NCBI GenBank assembly: GCA_008973525.1
Contig: WACJ01000402.1
Location: 434,001-498,000, forward strand
DNA length: 64,000 nt
DNA from: Stenopsyche tienmushanensis
Taxonomy: Eukaryota > Arthropoda > Insecta > Trichoptera > Stenopsychidae
Direction of reading: 5' to 3'
How positions within the stretch are numbered: the stretch's first letter is position 1; each line of letters begins with the position of its first letter. Below, in pieces: positions 24,268 through 37,145 of the stretch. The notes beneath the pieces were generated by a model. That model did no database searches. It was not told where the DNA came from and saw only the letters and a program-made list of their open reading frames with translations. The position numbers and the translations under genes are program-made.

Positions 24268-24630
24268 CTATTATGAGAAAGCTCCGTTCGAAGTGGATAC
24301 CGCATTTGCTCACAGTCAATCAAAAACAACAACGCGTCCACAATTCAGAGCGCTGTTTGGAGCTGTTTCAGCGCAATAAAAAGGATATTTAATGCGGTAT
24401 GTGACAATGGATGAAACATGGATCCATCGCTACACTCCAGAGTCAAATCAGCAGTCAACTGAGTTAACAGCAACCTGTAGAAGCCGCCCAAAGTAATGTT
24501 AACTGGCAAGGCCTCCATATTTTAGCTTTTTATTCATTCTACAAAAAAAGCATCGAAATGGTAGAGAAGCGTCTGAATTTATGTATCACTCATGAAGGAG
24601 AGTATGTTGATAAATAAAATCGAATTTTGC
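24268..24630 (+). pseudogene. Mariner transposase, internally deleted copy
   Basis: It has the same family as 8355 and 20,527: ATGAGAAAGCTCCG, then CCGCATTTGCTCACAGTC, then the MDETWIHRYTPESNQQS motif. After about 24,500 it jumps to the C-terminal segment GIEMVEKRLNLCITHEGEYVDK, which corresponds to the usual GIEMLEKRWxKCIxLxGDYVEK end. The catalytic core between them is missing. Confidence 0.75.
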
Positions 24631-25284
24631 CTAAAAATCGTTGTCAATAGTGACGCGTTCGAACTCAACATAGTGCAACGTATTCTGTTTAGCTGACATA
24701 TAAACTATCTATGCATGAAAAGACAATCTATGGATATTTCAAAATCCAATTGGAATCGTTCGCGAGACTCTCCCGATTGCAACACATTGATACTGACACC
24801 CTAATGAACACTGCATCGGAATAAGCCCTTTCAAATCTCTTTATGGTTGAATTAAAGCTATCAGACCTGAATAATGCACGATAAAGATCAATCGGAACGT
24901 TTAAAAACGACTAATCTTATCTCTATATACAACCAAAATGCAATATTATCAATTTGATGCAACTGGCGTGAGGTGACATTGAATTGACAGCCGTGCAAAA
25001 AATCATTATTTTATTTATGCACGTACTGTACGAAAACAACCAAATTCGAATATTGCGGACCTCTTTGTATAATTTCTAATTTATATGCTTATCTATTAAA
25101 CAAGAGTTTCGCATGGCGTTATATAGTTTAAGTGGATCCTGCTATAATCAACATTTTTATGCTGACTTTTTCCTCATCCCTCCTATAATCGATAATTATG
25201 TTTTGGTCATAACATTCGAGAGATAAGACCGTACTTTTATAGCCGTCGAAGCATTTATCGGCGAAAATTAAGGCGCATTGCATA

Positions 25285-25345
25285 CGCAGCGATATATCGC
25301 CGATGGTACTTTTCGTAAAAATTGACAACGGCGATACATCGCTTT
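25285..25345. repeat. GATATATC hairpin repeat, copy 3
   Basis: The palindrome GCGATATATCGC at 25,289-25,300 is followed by CGATGGTACTTTTCGTAAAA and ACGGCGATACATCGC. The order matches the copies at 7739 and 18,552, read in the opposite sense. TTAA occurs on the left at 25,268 and on the right near 25,384. Confidence 0.55.
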
Positions 25346-25349
25346 CCGA

Positions 25350-26829
25350 CGCTAAAAAGGATGTTGGCGATCTTGATGGCGTTAAACCAGCAATAAAATG
25401 CGGAAGATAATTGTACTTAATAATTATTTATGCGAAACATATACGGCTCCGATGGAATTAAATATCGCATAGCGTTCCGGCACGGATACTGTTGCGCGAT
25501 AATCGAAAGCATTAGCACATGCCATTGTTGCGATAATTATCCGTCATTTTCGATTAACCGTGAATCTCGGTGATCCCAGCATCCTATTGGGCCTCTTTCT
25601 GTTGAACTCTTCGGGGGCAATTATTTCGAGGCTTTGTTCTCGGCCGATCTCTATCGAGACGCAATGATTTATGCGATTCGATCTCAGGAGCGTGCGTAAG
25701 ACGAGACGCGCGATCTTGAAAACCGGCAGACAGCTCGACGTTGCTTCGAGGTCGACGCTGAACCTCGACGAAGAACGATCCTATTCCTTGCGACGGTCTA
25801 TCGACGACCGGATAACCGGTCGAGTCGAGATCCCGATGAGATCTCAAACGGCGAACGCAATTAGATGGCCAATTATCACGAGGCAGCTGACCACCTTCGG
25901 GGTGAACGTTTTAAGAAAAATATTGAATTTCATCCCGGAACGAGCGCGGGAGGATGCGCAGACAATGCAATTTTTGTCCGGTGTTGAACGAGACCAAACA
26001 ATGCACATATGGGCTTTAAGAGGGACACAGAATCATCAGATTAAAAGTCGATGGGTGGATGTGAACTCGATACTGCCGTCTTATCAAGCAGACAACTGAG
26101 TCATGCCTTAGCTAAAGAATATGATGACGATGACATTTTTATAGCATTATCAAAAATTCCCACGAAATAAACAACGAGAATTTCAACATTATCTATTGAT
26201 GTATTTTGATTTTTGCATTTAATCGAATGGATATGCATCAAATGTGATGTTTGTAGCATTTTGATGTGTTAGATGATGCATAAATCTATTTATTTTTTGC
26301 ATTGAATTGACAAATAAGAATATGTAAAGAGATTAAGGCTTATTTACATTGGTATACCTTTTAGCATGTTTCGACCATAATTGAACAGTCAGATCTGAAC
26401 TGTTGAATTGACGATCAACAGGAAGTGCAACAGTTCTGAGCATTTAGCATAAATTAATATACCACATGTGTTTATTGAATATGGCACATCCTTGATTTAA
26501 AAATAATTGAGATAACATGAACGACGTATTCCTTTAATGGAACGACAAAGGATCAAAAGAAACGGTACCCGATGAACACATGTCGACAAGAAATCGGTCC
26601 GTATGTAAACATCAATCTGACTGACTTATCACCGAATCAAAATATTGATGTACATAAAAGTATTGTTTTTTTCTATGCATTTAGTTTTAACCTGATGAAA
26701 ACAATAACAGTATTATCTGTTGTTTCGTTTGACATGCACTCAATAACAACAACAATGAACACAAATGTGACGATGCAGCAGGTCTGACGCCTGAAAATTG
26801 CACGCAATCAATATTCACAATGAGACTCA
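25350..26829. other. No gene recognised
   Basis: A TCGA-rich patch at 25,580-25,860 has open frames on both strands (up to 142 codons, plus, 25,671-26,099) with no recognisable domain. The remainder is AT-rich. Confidence 0.35.
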
Positions 26830-26830
26830 C

Positions 26831-27135
26831 GGATTCGGGTTTGGGCGGGGGCGGAAGCAGAGGGCCCGAAGCCCAAGGGCGGGCTGCACCGGGTAATACG
26901 TAAAGCATGTCGCGGGCCGCAGCCGCAGCCGCGACACACAACCGCGCGCACGGCTCGCGCGCCGCCACTGACCGCCAATGCAGCCCCCACCCCCGAGACC
27001 CCCCTGCCATGGGGGCACAGGGACATGGGGGCACGCGTGCCTGTCCCCGTCCCCAACATGCACCGCCTCTCCGCTGCAATCCAATTCATCCCCGAGCGAA
27101 AAACATTTCCTACCAACACACCGACGATAACACTC
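26831..27135 (-). other. GC-rich block, possible alternative first exon
   Basis: This about 300-bp island is much richer in GC than its surroundings, with many CpGs. Read on the minus strand it contains an initiator-like TCAGTG at 26,971-26,966 and ends at a good donor, CCGAATCC|GTGAGT (exon side ends at 26,831). It lies 2.4 kb downstream of the slingshot-like first coding exon on the same strand. An alternative 5' exon of that gene or an unrelated promoter are both possible, and its open frame gives no recognisable protein. Confidence 0.3.
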
Positions 27136-27247
27136 CAAACAACAACAAAACCTCATGATACGGACCCACAACGTATTAATTTTGACCGCCACACCATTCA
27201 CAATCGACGATACAATCATAATATCACCCTTTGCATCATTTTTATCC

Positions 27248-27269
27248 AATGTTCCAATATTGGAACATT
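27248..27269. repeat. Perfect 22-bp palindrome
   Basis: AATGTTCCAAT is followed directly by its reverse complement, centred between 27,258 and 27,259. The arms contain TGTTCC/GGAACA, which resemble steroid-receptor-type half-sites but with no spacer. No other copy was noticed. Confidence 0.6.
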
Positions 27270-28184
27270 CGATTTTTTAGCATCAATCCGCTCCAATGCG
27301 CTTAAATATTCATATTTTTAAGCCCGACATTCAAATTTTTGCCCTCTTATATCATTTTTAACCGGTTTAGGGCCCAAATATGATAACACAAACGTAAAAA
27401 AAAGATGATCACACAAGCCTGTATATATCATATTCAAACCTATGGATTGCATGCGGAAAGTTGAGATAAAAATATGATAAAATCTATTATGATAATTTAC
27501 AAACAAATAAAAACGAAAATACATAATAGTTTCAATAAAAAGCTTTTAATGGGTACATAAAATAGAGACAATAACACCAATACATTCATTAATCATAATT
27601 AGGGAAATTTAGGGAAGAATGTTGTCCAGGCCCACTCGGTTAATGAAAAACCACAAATTAACAAAAAATATTTCTGAAAAATCGATACAGAGGACTGTAT
27701 TTAAATTTAAAAAATACTGTTTTACTGTACACAGGAAATATTTATCTATTATAACAAAGTAAATTTTCTACGATATAAATAAATATATAATATGAACTAA
27801 AATAATAGTTCTTATCAGAGGACTACGTGGAGCATGATTTAAAATATAGACAGGGAGACTGTTCACAAAATGCTGAGACATATTAGTTTTGTATATACAT
27901 ATTAATGAAAGAATAAGCCGTTCAAATAATCAAATAATTTGCTTGATTCCCATAGTTATTGTTTTAATCAACTTAATCTAAAACACTCCAGAAAGCCCTT
28001 TTCAGTAAAATCAAAAAGGACGTCTATACTCTAGAGTAGTTTTTCACTGTCTCTCGAGGAAAACTACTCGGTCTTTACAAACTTCCCATACTCCCTATCG
28101 ATACGTTCATACAGGAGACCCACTGGGTGAACGAACGAAATGAAACTCGAAGGTTATGCTATCTTCAATATCGAGCGAACGAGG

Positions 28185-28305
28185 AGATGAATGAATGATA
28201 CAGACGAGATGGATGTAAACCCTTCCTGTGAATGGATATTAAAGAGGCCCATAATTCAGCAGTGGCCTGTTTGTGGCTGCAATATGATGATGATGAATCT
28301 AATGC
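28185..28305 (+). mobile_element. LINE 3' end with GAT-repeat tail
   Basis: The plus strand reads EWILKRPI, then in a shifted frame FSSGLFVAA, and then a run of TGA/GAT triplets. RTE-type LINEs in insects often end with a reading frame like ERPIFSSGLTAADDDD and a GAT-type tail, so I read this as a truncated 3' end. No upstream reverse transcriptase is recognisable. Confidence 0.4.
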
Positions 28306-29536
28306 AACTGAATAACGTGAATTTATATGGATACTGTACGCTGAATACAAGATTAGGTAATTATATTTTAAAGTTAACTGCTAAAGTAACACATGCACGT
28401 CATGTTAGTCGAACCGACTAACATACGCTTTCAAATACTCGTTTTTAGCACACATTAATATTTTAGAACGTAGTGAAATGTAAATTTAATATAAACATTA
28501 GGACGAAGCACATAACAAATGGAGGAAAATCTTAATTAAAGTTGTTTATTGCCGAAAATTCCCCAATGTGCCCTCCGTTTATATGCGAAACGAAGTACAT
28601 ACTTAACACCCCAATTGTAACAAACAAAAGTTCACCCCCTGGATATCAAAATGAGACTTTAAGGATATTAACAAAACTTACAGAATTAGCCCCGTTGATT
28701 TGTCAAGGAATTTCTGAATAAACCCTATGATTGTTTGGTTTTTAAATGAAAATTCTTTTGGAAGCGAGTTGGAATAATCACAGAGATAAAACAGTCTGCG
28801 AATTACAGCCATGCGTGACACTTGGCCATTCAATAGATCAGATAATGTCTTTGTGAGCCCCATTAGAATCTAAGTACAGGGGTTAAAATATTCCTCTTAG
28901 GGTTGATCGATTAAATTTCGACCCATTTCAATGATAAATATCCTATTTGTTGAAGAATTTTATAAAATCCTTCGAAATTTAATACATAAATCATGGAGTT
29001 GGATGACATCTGATACACATTTATCCAAAACATTTCACATTTATTCCGTAGATCGCAACAAAAACCCCATACCGATTTTATTGTCACCAAATTCGCTGCA
29101 CAACGAGCTGCAAGTTATCATTCGATAAGGACTTATCGTCTGTAAATCCGTAATCGATATACGAAATGGACTTTGACACTCGAATTAATATGAAAAACTC
29201 GATTTTTCTCTCTAAGAATTTAATAAAAATCTAAAAAATATATATTTAGGGGTCATCTGGCGTGGTGAAGAGTCGCCAAATGGACGGCCCTCGCAGCCAT
29301 CTGTCAGATATAACTGTGACTTGGAGCTGCTGTCAGAATGAATTACCTCAATAGGCCATTCATAACCTCAAAAAATTGAAGCATCTGTCAAAAGACAACA
29401 GCCTTTCGGGCGCATTTAATCACGAAAAACGCAGTGAAAACGCACATAGTTACATTTTTACAAAGTTGAGAATGTCAAAAACGGAATCCAGGAGTTGGAC
29501 GATAGAGTATAAGGTGTTATTGTGGCGAACACTCAC

Positions 29537-29584
29537 TTGGGCCTGAGGGGAGCTGGGCGAGCGCTGCACCGTGACGAGCGCCAT
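29537..29584 (-). CDS. ssh: Slingshot phosphatase, first coding exon (partial)
   Basis: On the minus strand, ATG at 29,584 lies in a good context (CCGCCATGG) and opens MALVTVQRSPSSPQAQ. The frame then meets a consensus donor, CAA|GTGAGT, with the exon side ending at 29,537. MALVTVQRSP is, to my knowledge, the conserved N-terminus of Slingshot phosphatases in insects, with a near-identical start in vertebrates. The upstream 100 bp are strongly GC-rich, as expected for a 5' UTR and promoter. Slingshot dephosphorylates cofilin/ADF and so activates actin filament severing. The next exon was not found in the 29.5 kb to the left, so either the first intron runs beyond the window or the call is wrong. 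The match rests on only ten residues. Confidence 0.55.
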
Positions 29585-29589
29585 GGCGG

Positions 29590-31520
29590 GGCGCGACCCC
29601 CGCAGCCCCGGCACCCCCGCAACCCACAAAGAACCCCCAAAGCCCCCGTCACTCCAGCACCGCACCAAATATGTCAAACCAAATCACTTGTTCATGTACA
29701 CATACAACCTCCAACAACAACACTCAAATCGACCATACGTACTTGCAAGGCATTTATACAAACAACCAGCACATTAATCTTTGCTCCAAAAAAAATACAA
29801 TTTAAATACTTATTACATACATTATAAACAGCTTAAATAATATTAATATATTTATATCAATAAATTCTTAGTTGATTTCTAAAATTAAATATAAATTTAT
29901 TCATATTTTTAAATTCATATTTCTAAAAAATCATTGTTAATTTATTAGATAAGATTTGAATTTAATATGCATTTTTAGATTGTTATATCAACGCTTAACA
30001 AATCATTTTTATCGCTTAACAAAAAAATAAGGATTCAGGAAATCGTCATTGTTGTCGGAAGCGGTTCAGCTGTCAAACGGCTTTTTATGGCAACACCGAT
30101 TTAACCCCAAAACTTGAAAACGGTAATCTCCGGCAAGCCAGTTATTGATTAGTGTTAATACAAAAGAGTAAGTCTTTCATAATCGTGATCCATTTATGCT
30201 TTTAAAAAAATATTATTTCGAATATCGTGTATTTCCGACTTGAATCATTATTTGCTTTGTGCAATATGCGTTTTTACAGTTGTACCGTTGTATAATTATT
30301 TGATCAATATTAAGCTTTTTCGATTATATAATGTTAATTAAAGCAAATATATTGCATGTTTATTAAATGGATTCAAGGACAGTTTATTTTGATTCGTTTA
30401 TGCTGCGAAACACTACAATGTATGCGTCAAATTATTAAATACTGTGAAGATTATTTGAATGATTTGTCATTGATTTAAATTATCGACTAATTCTTCTTCA
30501 TATTTAGATGGATTAATGGATTACTGATATTTGCCATTTTTTCATTATTTGTTACAAGAACACGTTTAAATCCCTCGTTTTGTTAACGCACCTTAATAAC
30601 CAAAATGAAAGCTGGCAAGCCTTAGATAAGTTTCCTCCGCATGTATTTTTTAAATATATCTTGGAATTAGTATGCTATATGGTTTATAAATTCTTCAATA
30701 AACGCATGCATAGATCATTTGTTCTTACGCGTCGTCGCTTACGTATTACAATAATTCTTTGTGTTTTAGATCTCAAATTATATTTTACCAAGATCTTTAT
30801 ATTTCTATTCTAAATGATACTCTCTCTCGTGCTGAGGTGTCAATTAAAAGAGCAATTATTTGCATCTCCTATTAAATTATACAAATATCTCTTTCGAGAA
30901 TGTGATAAACTGCCGAAGGAAGCGCAAAATTTCTACAAGCATACGATTCGCCAGGTAAATTTTGATTTTTATTTTACGCTTTGTATAATTTAGCGCCAAT
31001 GTTTACGCTTTTGAATTGTGGTTTTAGAGCTTCAAACAGCATTCGAATGAATCTGATCCCGAGAGAATCAGGATGATTATAACGAAGACGTTGAAAGACG
31101 CAGAATGGATTGTTAATAAAGTAATCAAAATTTTTCAATCTGATAATTGATATGTGGATATTTTTTCCTAATAATATAATTTTTATCTTATTTCAGTATA
31201 GCGGAAAAAATAAATCCTGAATTTGAGATTGAAGATATGAACAAAACAGTTTTTATGGCATTATTTTCGCTATAGTCGAGGTGCTTGATAATACTTAATT
31301 TGTAGTAAGCTTGAGAATATTTATTAAATATTTATTGGATTCATTTTGTGTTTTACTTGAGCCCTTATTAATTTTTTAAAATTGTATAAACATTTTTGAA
31401 TATTAGGTCAATCAATATCAAAACCGAACTAAATTCTACTCTGGAGGGGTCTGCTCCTTCATTTACAACTGTAAAATATTGAGTGGCAGAGTTTAACAAA
31501 GTCGTTTGAGCTGCCAAGAC
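29590..31520. other. No gene recognised
   Basis: Very AT-rich sequence. The first 100 bp (29,585-29,690) are the GC-rich region upstream of the slingshot-like start. The stretch 30,820-31,200 has open segments bounded by splice-like sites, but I recognise no product. Confidence 0.35.
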
Positions 31521-31524
31521 GAAC

Positions 31525-32345
31525 ATCACAGTGGTCGACCTAATGAGATAACCATGCCAGAAATGGTGAAGAAAATCCAAAATGGTATTGGATTAACATC
31601 GACTACAAGTGCACGAGCTAACAGATATAAGCATTTAAAAGTGTAAACATCGCATATTAACTGAAAATTTGAATATGAGAAAGCTGTACACAAGATGAGT
31701 GCCGCATTTGCTCACAATGGAACAAAAGCAGCACCGTTGGGATATTTCAATTGAGTATTAGGGGATGTTTCGCACGCAGCAATAAAGCCAAGTTTTTGCA
31801 TTGATTCATAGCCATAGATAAAACATGGGTCCATCACTTCACACCTGAGATAAAGGAAGTCAAAATAACGGACTAAAAGCAAAGAATGGACTCTGAAGAA
31901 GGCAAAAGACAGTTCCATCTGCAGGCAAGGTCATGACGTCAGTTTTTTGGGATATGCATGGGATAATTTTCATTGATTATCTTCAAAATGTAAAAACAAT
32001 CAACGACAAGTATTATGCGAACTTATTGCAAGGTTTGAGTGATGAAATCAAAAAAAAATGCACGCAATTGACAAAAAAGAAAGTGTTATTCTATCAAGAC
32101 AATGCACCAGGTTGCACAACCGATATCTCAGTGGCCAAAATCAATTAGTTCAAATTGCTTCAACATGCACCACATTTAGCCCCCTCGGATCATTTTCTTT
32201 TTATGAACTCGAAAAAATGGCTAGCCGATAAAAGATTTGCCAACAATGAAGAGGTAAAATCTGCAGTTGATAGCTATTTTGAAGAGCACAACAGTTCTCA
32301 CTATAAACAGGGTATCAAAGCTATCGAACATCACTGGGAAAATGG
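31525..32345 (+). pseudogene. Mariner transposase, near full-length but broken
   Basis: Segments in order are the second HTH and linker (HRILTENLNMRKLYTR, VPHLLTMEQKQ), the first catalytic motif IDKTWVHHFTPE (Asp kept, the usual Glu changed to Lys), the core VFWDMHGIIFIDYL, the second motif VLFYQDNAPGC, the third LAPSDHFLF, and the C-terminal KQGIKAIEHHWENG. The intact stretch 31,933-32,148 gives 71 codons. Several stops and frameshifts (for example the stop after KIN at 32,146) make it non-functional. It is closely related to the minus-strand relic at 45,230-45,815. Confidence 0.85.
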
Positions 32346-32346
32346 T

Positions 32347-32745
32347 GCTATGTGTTCAGCATTCTTCTGTACTGAATGGAAGTCTGAACCCTTACTAATA
32401 ACATGTGTAAACATCTCAAAGCTTTTGAGATGTGGAACTACAGAAGAATATTGAAGAGCTTCTGGATGGAACACGAGACAAATGTCGAGGTGCTGGCATA
32501 ACCAAAGAAACAACCCAGTACTTGTCACAAGCAAGAAACGTTGCGCAATAAAAAATATGCACTTTTACAGTTAATAACCCAGGGGAAGATAAAGGGTCGT
32601 TGTAGCTAAAGAAGAAAACCAAGCTGCAGCTGCTGGTAGTTAACGCACGGCATATGAAGATACCATAACTTTTTAAAGACAACTTAAAAGCTTATTTGGC
32701 ACTCAGGACAAGTTGTCAGCCATAGAATAAGTGTTCTGCGGACAA
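32347..32745 (+). mobile_element. LINE (RTE-type) C-terminal fragment
   Basis: Across shifted frames the plus strand reads CYVFSILLY, MCKHLKAFEMWNYRRILKSF, ETNVEVLA and KKYALLQLITQGKIKGR. These are the C-terminal hallmarks of RTE-like LINE polyproteins (SVLLYGxESWTL..xMxKRLEAFEMWxYRRIL). It abuts the end of the mariner relic and carries several stops. A related fragment lies at 39,112-39,520. Confidence 0.7.
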
Positions 32746-32904
32746 GGGTAGAAATGCAAATTTCGAACCGTTCTCAAAAATTGTATTGGAATTGACATTC
32801 TCAGAGTTCATTCATCAGAAGTTATCTGTGAAAGACGATAGTAACGCTAAGATTTGAGTCACTATAGAAAGACGCGCGATGATGTTGCCGGCATTCTTAA
32901 CAAC

Positions 32905-33075
32905 TTTTGAGACTTGTAAATAAATTTTATATGTACTTAATATCACAATGCTTTGAACGTTGCAATACTACAATCAAATTCATACGCTACAACTTTAGCC
33001 ACGTCTACTGAAGCCCTGGCTAATTTATATCGAAAGTAGACGACGTTTATTTAAGAATGATGAACGTAAACTACT
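32905..33075 (+). repeat. Interspersed repeat, inverse of 52,670-52,850
   Basis: CAATGCTTTGAACGTTGCAA, followed by TAC..CAATCAA.TTC, ACTTTA.CCACGTCTACTGAA and GACGACGTTTATTTAA, matches the reverse complement of 52,670-52,850 over about 150 bp at roughly three quarters identity. It borders the piggyBac-like fragment at 33,150-33,450, so it may be part of that element. Confidence 0.7.
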
Positions 33076-33149
33076 TGTGGACAAAAAAGCAGCTTTGTAG
33101 AGATACGTGCATAATTTCAGTTACTGCCTTCCATTTTAATAGATTTTAC

Positions 33150-33450
33150 CTTCCGATATTACCTCAAATGAAGTTCTTTCATTATTTATGGATGAAAAAC
33201 TAATAGAAGTGGTATTGTTAGTCAGAGAATGATTGTGCTTGAAAAATGTTAGACCCAACAATAAAAAGAAGAAAGCATAAAAGGCATCTTTTGATTTAAA
33301 AGTTCATAAAAATCCGCAGGGTAAACCTATTAGAAGGAATTGCGTTCTATATTGCCAGGAGAAACAAATCCTTGAACACAAGAAGAAAGACCTCAACATA
33401 TTGGACATGGCGATGTGCACGTTAAGGCAAATCCTTGATAAATTATCCAA
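33150..33450 (+). pseudogene. Possible piggyBac transposase remnant
   Basis: One segment reads SNEVLSLFMDEKLIEVVL, which resembles the N-terminal region of piggyBac transposases. A second, after a stop, reads VHKNPQGKPIRRNCVLYCQE and continues with a Lys-rich stretch to DMAMC. A basic RRxC..C pattern near the C-terminus is typical of the piggyBac cysteine-rich domain. The catalytic core is absent, so this would be an internally deleted relic. The similarity is loose and judged by eye only. Confidence 0.35.
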
Positions 33451-33604
33451 ATACTTTCCAGCAATCAAAGTAGTTCAGCCTTCTTTTTTTTAGTAGTCTC
33501 ATCATTAATTTTGATTCAAAGAACTATATATAGCAAAAGTTCCAGTTTAATCCACTCGTCAATAGAAAACCATCAGATATATAGCCAATGAAAATAGGAC
33601 GCTT

Positions 33605-33763
33605 TTAACCCTAGATCACTAATTTTTAGTCTAACAGACTACTGACTCATGTTCCCAAACCTTCCCCGTTCAGTACCTTTCTAAATGAGCAAATTATTCA
33701 CTGCGCGTACACATAATATGTAATGACTCGAATTCGAAAATATGATAAATGATCTAGGGTTAA
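33605..33763. mobile_element. TTAA element, CCCTAGATCA family (151 bp)
   Basis: TTAA at 33,605-33,608 and at 33,760-33,763 flank a 151-bp body. Its ends are perfect 10-bp inverted repeats (CCCTAGATCA ... TGATCTAGGG). The CCCTAG start and TTAA duplication are typical of piggyBac-like elements. No coding sequence is present. A diverged relative is at 47,353-47,469. Confidence 0.75.
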
Positions 33764-33891
33764 GACATAAGATGTTGCACATAAATTATTCTCCGTTATA
33801 AAATCATAGACGACTGACGTACACGTTAATGAGGTTAGAAGAAAAATGAATAAAACAAATAAATTAAGTGCAAATAGAATTTCTATTTACA

Positions 33892-33897
33892 TTTATT
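33892..33897 (-). terminator. RpL23A polyadenylation signal AATAAA
   Basis: TTTATT on the plus strand is AATAAA on the minus strand, about 55 bp beyond the RpL23A stop codon, which is a usual distance for a short ribosomal-protein 3' UTR. Confidence 0.6.
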
Positions 33898-33949
33898 TTT
33901 CCGGACTTACAATGTACAATAAAAAATAACATAGACACAGTCTATCTCT

Positions 33950-35673
<1,724 letters not shown>

Positions 35674-36400
35674 GGTCGATGCAAAAGATGGCTGCCTGCC
35701 GGACACGGAGCCAGCTACAAGAGGCCGTAACAGCACTTATTTCGGCCAGTTTAGCTTTTGCGATATCGACGTTCATGCTAACGACGGAATTATTACAAAT
35801 TTATTTGGCATCGAATTAAATTTATATTACGCTGTTTAAATACACAATATTAAAATAATATATTCTGTCCAATGTTTATATTTATTTTTGGGATTTAAAA
35901 AAAACATTATAAAATAAATCAAACGCTTGATTTATTTTATAATGTTTTAATCTTTTGATGATTATATATGTAATGTTTTTTATTAACTTTTTAATTCGTA
36001 CATGAGATAATCGAAACACTTAAAAATGAAAGCATCAATTAAATAAATAAATTCCATTATTTAATATTTAAATTTTAACTGATAAAAATTGCAAATTTTC
36101 AGTGTATTAAAATATTGTTAAAAATATTAAAAGCGTATTATTTAATGATAATATTTTTTACTTTGATTTATTTGTCATAACATATTTGGTCCAAAATCCT
36201 ACGATCGGCCATGTCTCAGTTATTAGGACATGTCATATGAAGAGTCGAAATCTAAATTTGTCAAAGATTTATCGCGATTTTCTGCAATAATTAACAAGTT
36301 CGACTAATTGAAATTGACAGAGGTGCTGTATTCTTTGGTCGTCTTTAAATACGGGATCATTCTTGCTATTATTTCATCGCTTTGTATGACTTTCAACAGG
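35674..36400. other. Divergent intergenic region upstream of RpL23A
   Basis: The first about 120 bp above the RpL23A start are GC-richer and contain a pyrimidine-rich CTTTTGC stretch close to the ATG on the minus strand, a possible short TOP-type leader. Beyond about 35,830 the sequence becomes extremely AT-rich with no gene. Confidence 0.35.
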
Positions 36401-36950
36401 ATGGCTTCGACAAAAGATTTCCGCTTGCTTTTTTTGTATGAGTTTAAATTGGGACACAACGCGACAAAAGCGTGCAGAAACATCAACAGGGCCTTCGGAG
36501 AAGGATCGATTTGCGACAGGACGATTCAAAAATGGTATAAAAAATTTCGTTCGGGTAATTTGACCCTCGACAATGAGCCTCGAGGAAGACCCAAAACCGT
36601 CGTCAACGAAGAAGATTTGAAGGCCGTAGTAGAAGCCAATCCGCATTTAACAGTCCGGGAGCTCGCCGGTCGCTTCGGTGTTAGCGTGGCGTCTATTTCG
36701 CGGCACCTCGCTTCAATAGGAAAGGTTAAAAAGATGGATAAATGGGTGCCACGTGAATAATCAGAGGGCTTATAACCGAAGCGCTTGGAGGTATGTTCTT
36801 CGTTGAAAACTCGATGATATCGCATTTTTAAATCGCGTGATTGCGATGAAAAATGGATTTTATATGATCTGGCCAGTGGTTGAATGCCGATGAATCTCCA
36901 GGACACTCGACAAATGGTGAACAAAAACCATTACGACGGAATCATATTAA
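36401..36950 (+). pseudogene. Mariner transposase, intact DNA-binding half
   Basis: The open frame from ATG 36,401 to the stop at 36,758 encodes 119 aa and covers both helix-turn-helix domains: LYEFKLGHNATKACRNINRA, then FRSGNLTLDNEPRGRPKTVV, then GRFGVSVASISRHLASIGKV and KKMDKWVPRE. This is the N-terminal part of Hsmar1/SETMAR-type mariners. After the stop, broken frames still show the catalytic-domain start (RLEVCSSL-like, a remnant of DEKWILYDN, and QWLNADESPGH) up to about 36,950. The truncation point falls exactly at the end of the DNA-binding domain. Confidence 0.85.
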
Positions 36951-37066
36951 AATATGCATTAAAAACTATAAATATAGCAGCCAATTCAAATAAATAGGCA
37001 CGGTTAAAGATAATGCTTGGTCATATACATTGCGTATAAAATGTTTTTCCCCACTGTGAGCACTTT

Positions 37067-37145
37067 TTAACCTTTTAAATGCCAACGACTCACCGGTGAG
37101 TCGCATTTGTACACGATCATTACGCTCTGGCAGTTAAAAGGTTAA
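37067..37145. mobile_element. 71-bp TTAA micro-element with central palindrome
   Basis: TTAA at 37,067-37,070 and 37,142-37,145 flank a 71-bp unit. The ends CCTTTTAAATGCCA and, in reverse complement, CCTTTTAACTGCCA match in 13 of 14 positions. An 18-bp perfect palindrome, CGACTCACCGGTGAGTCG (37,086-37,103), follows the left end. It lies between the two divergent genes, about 440 bp upstream of the Rab start codon. Confidence 0.75.

Noticed and set aside
25584..26099. Opposed open frames of 87 and 142 codons
   Set aside because: A TCGA-rich patch avoids stops on both strands, and no recognisable protein results.
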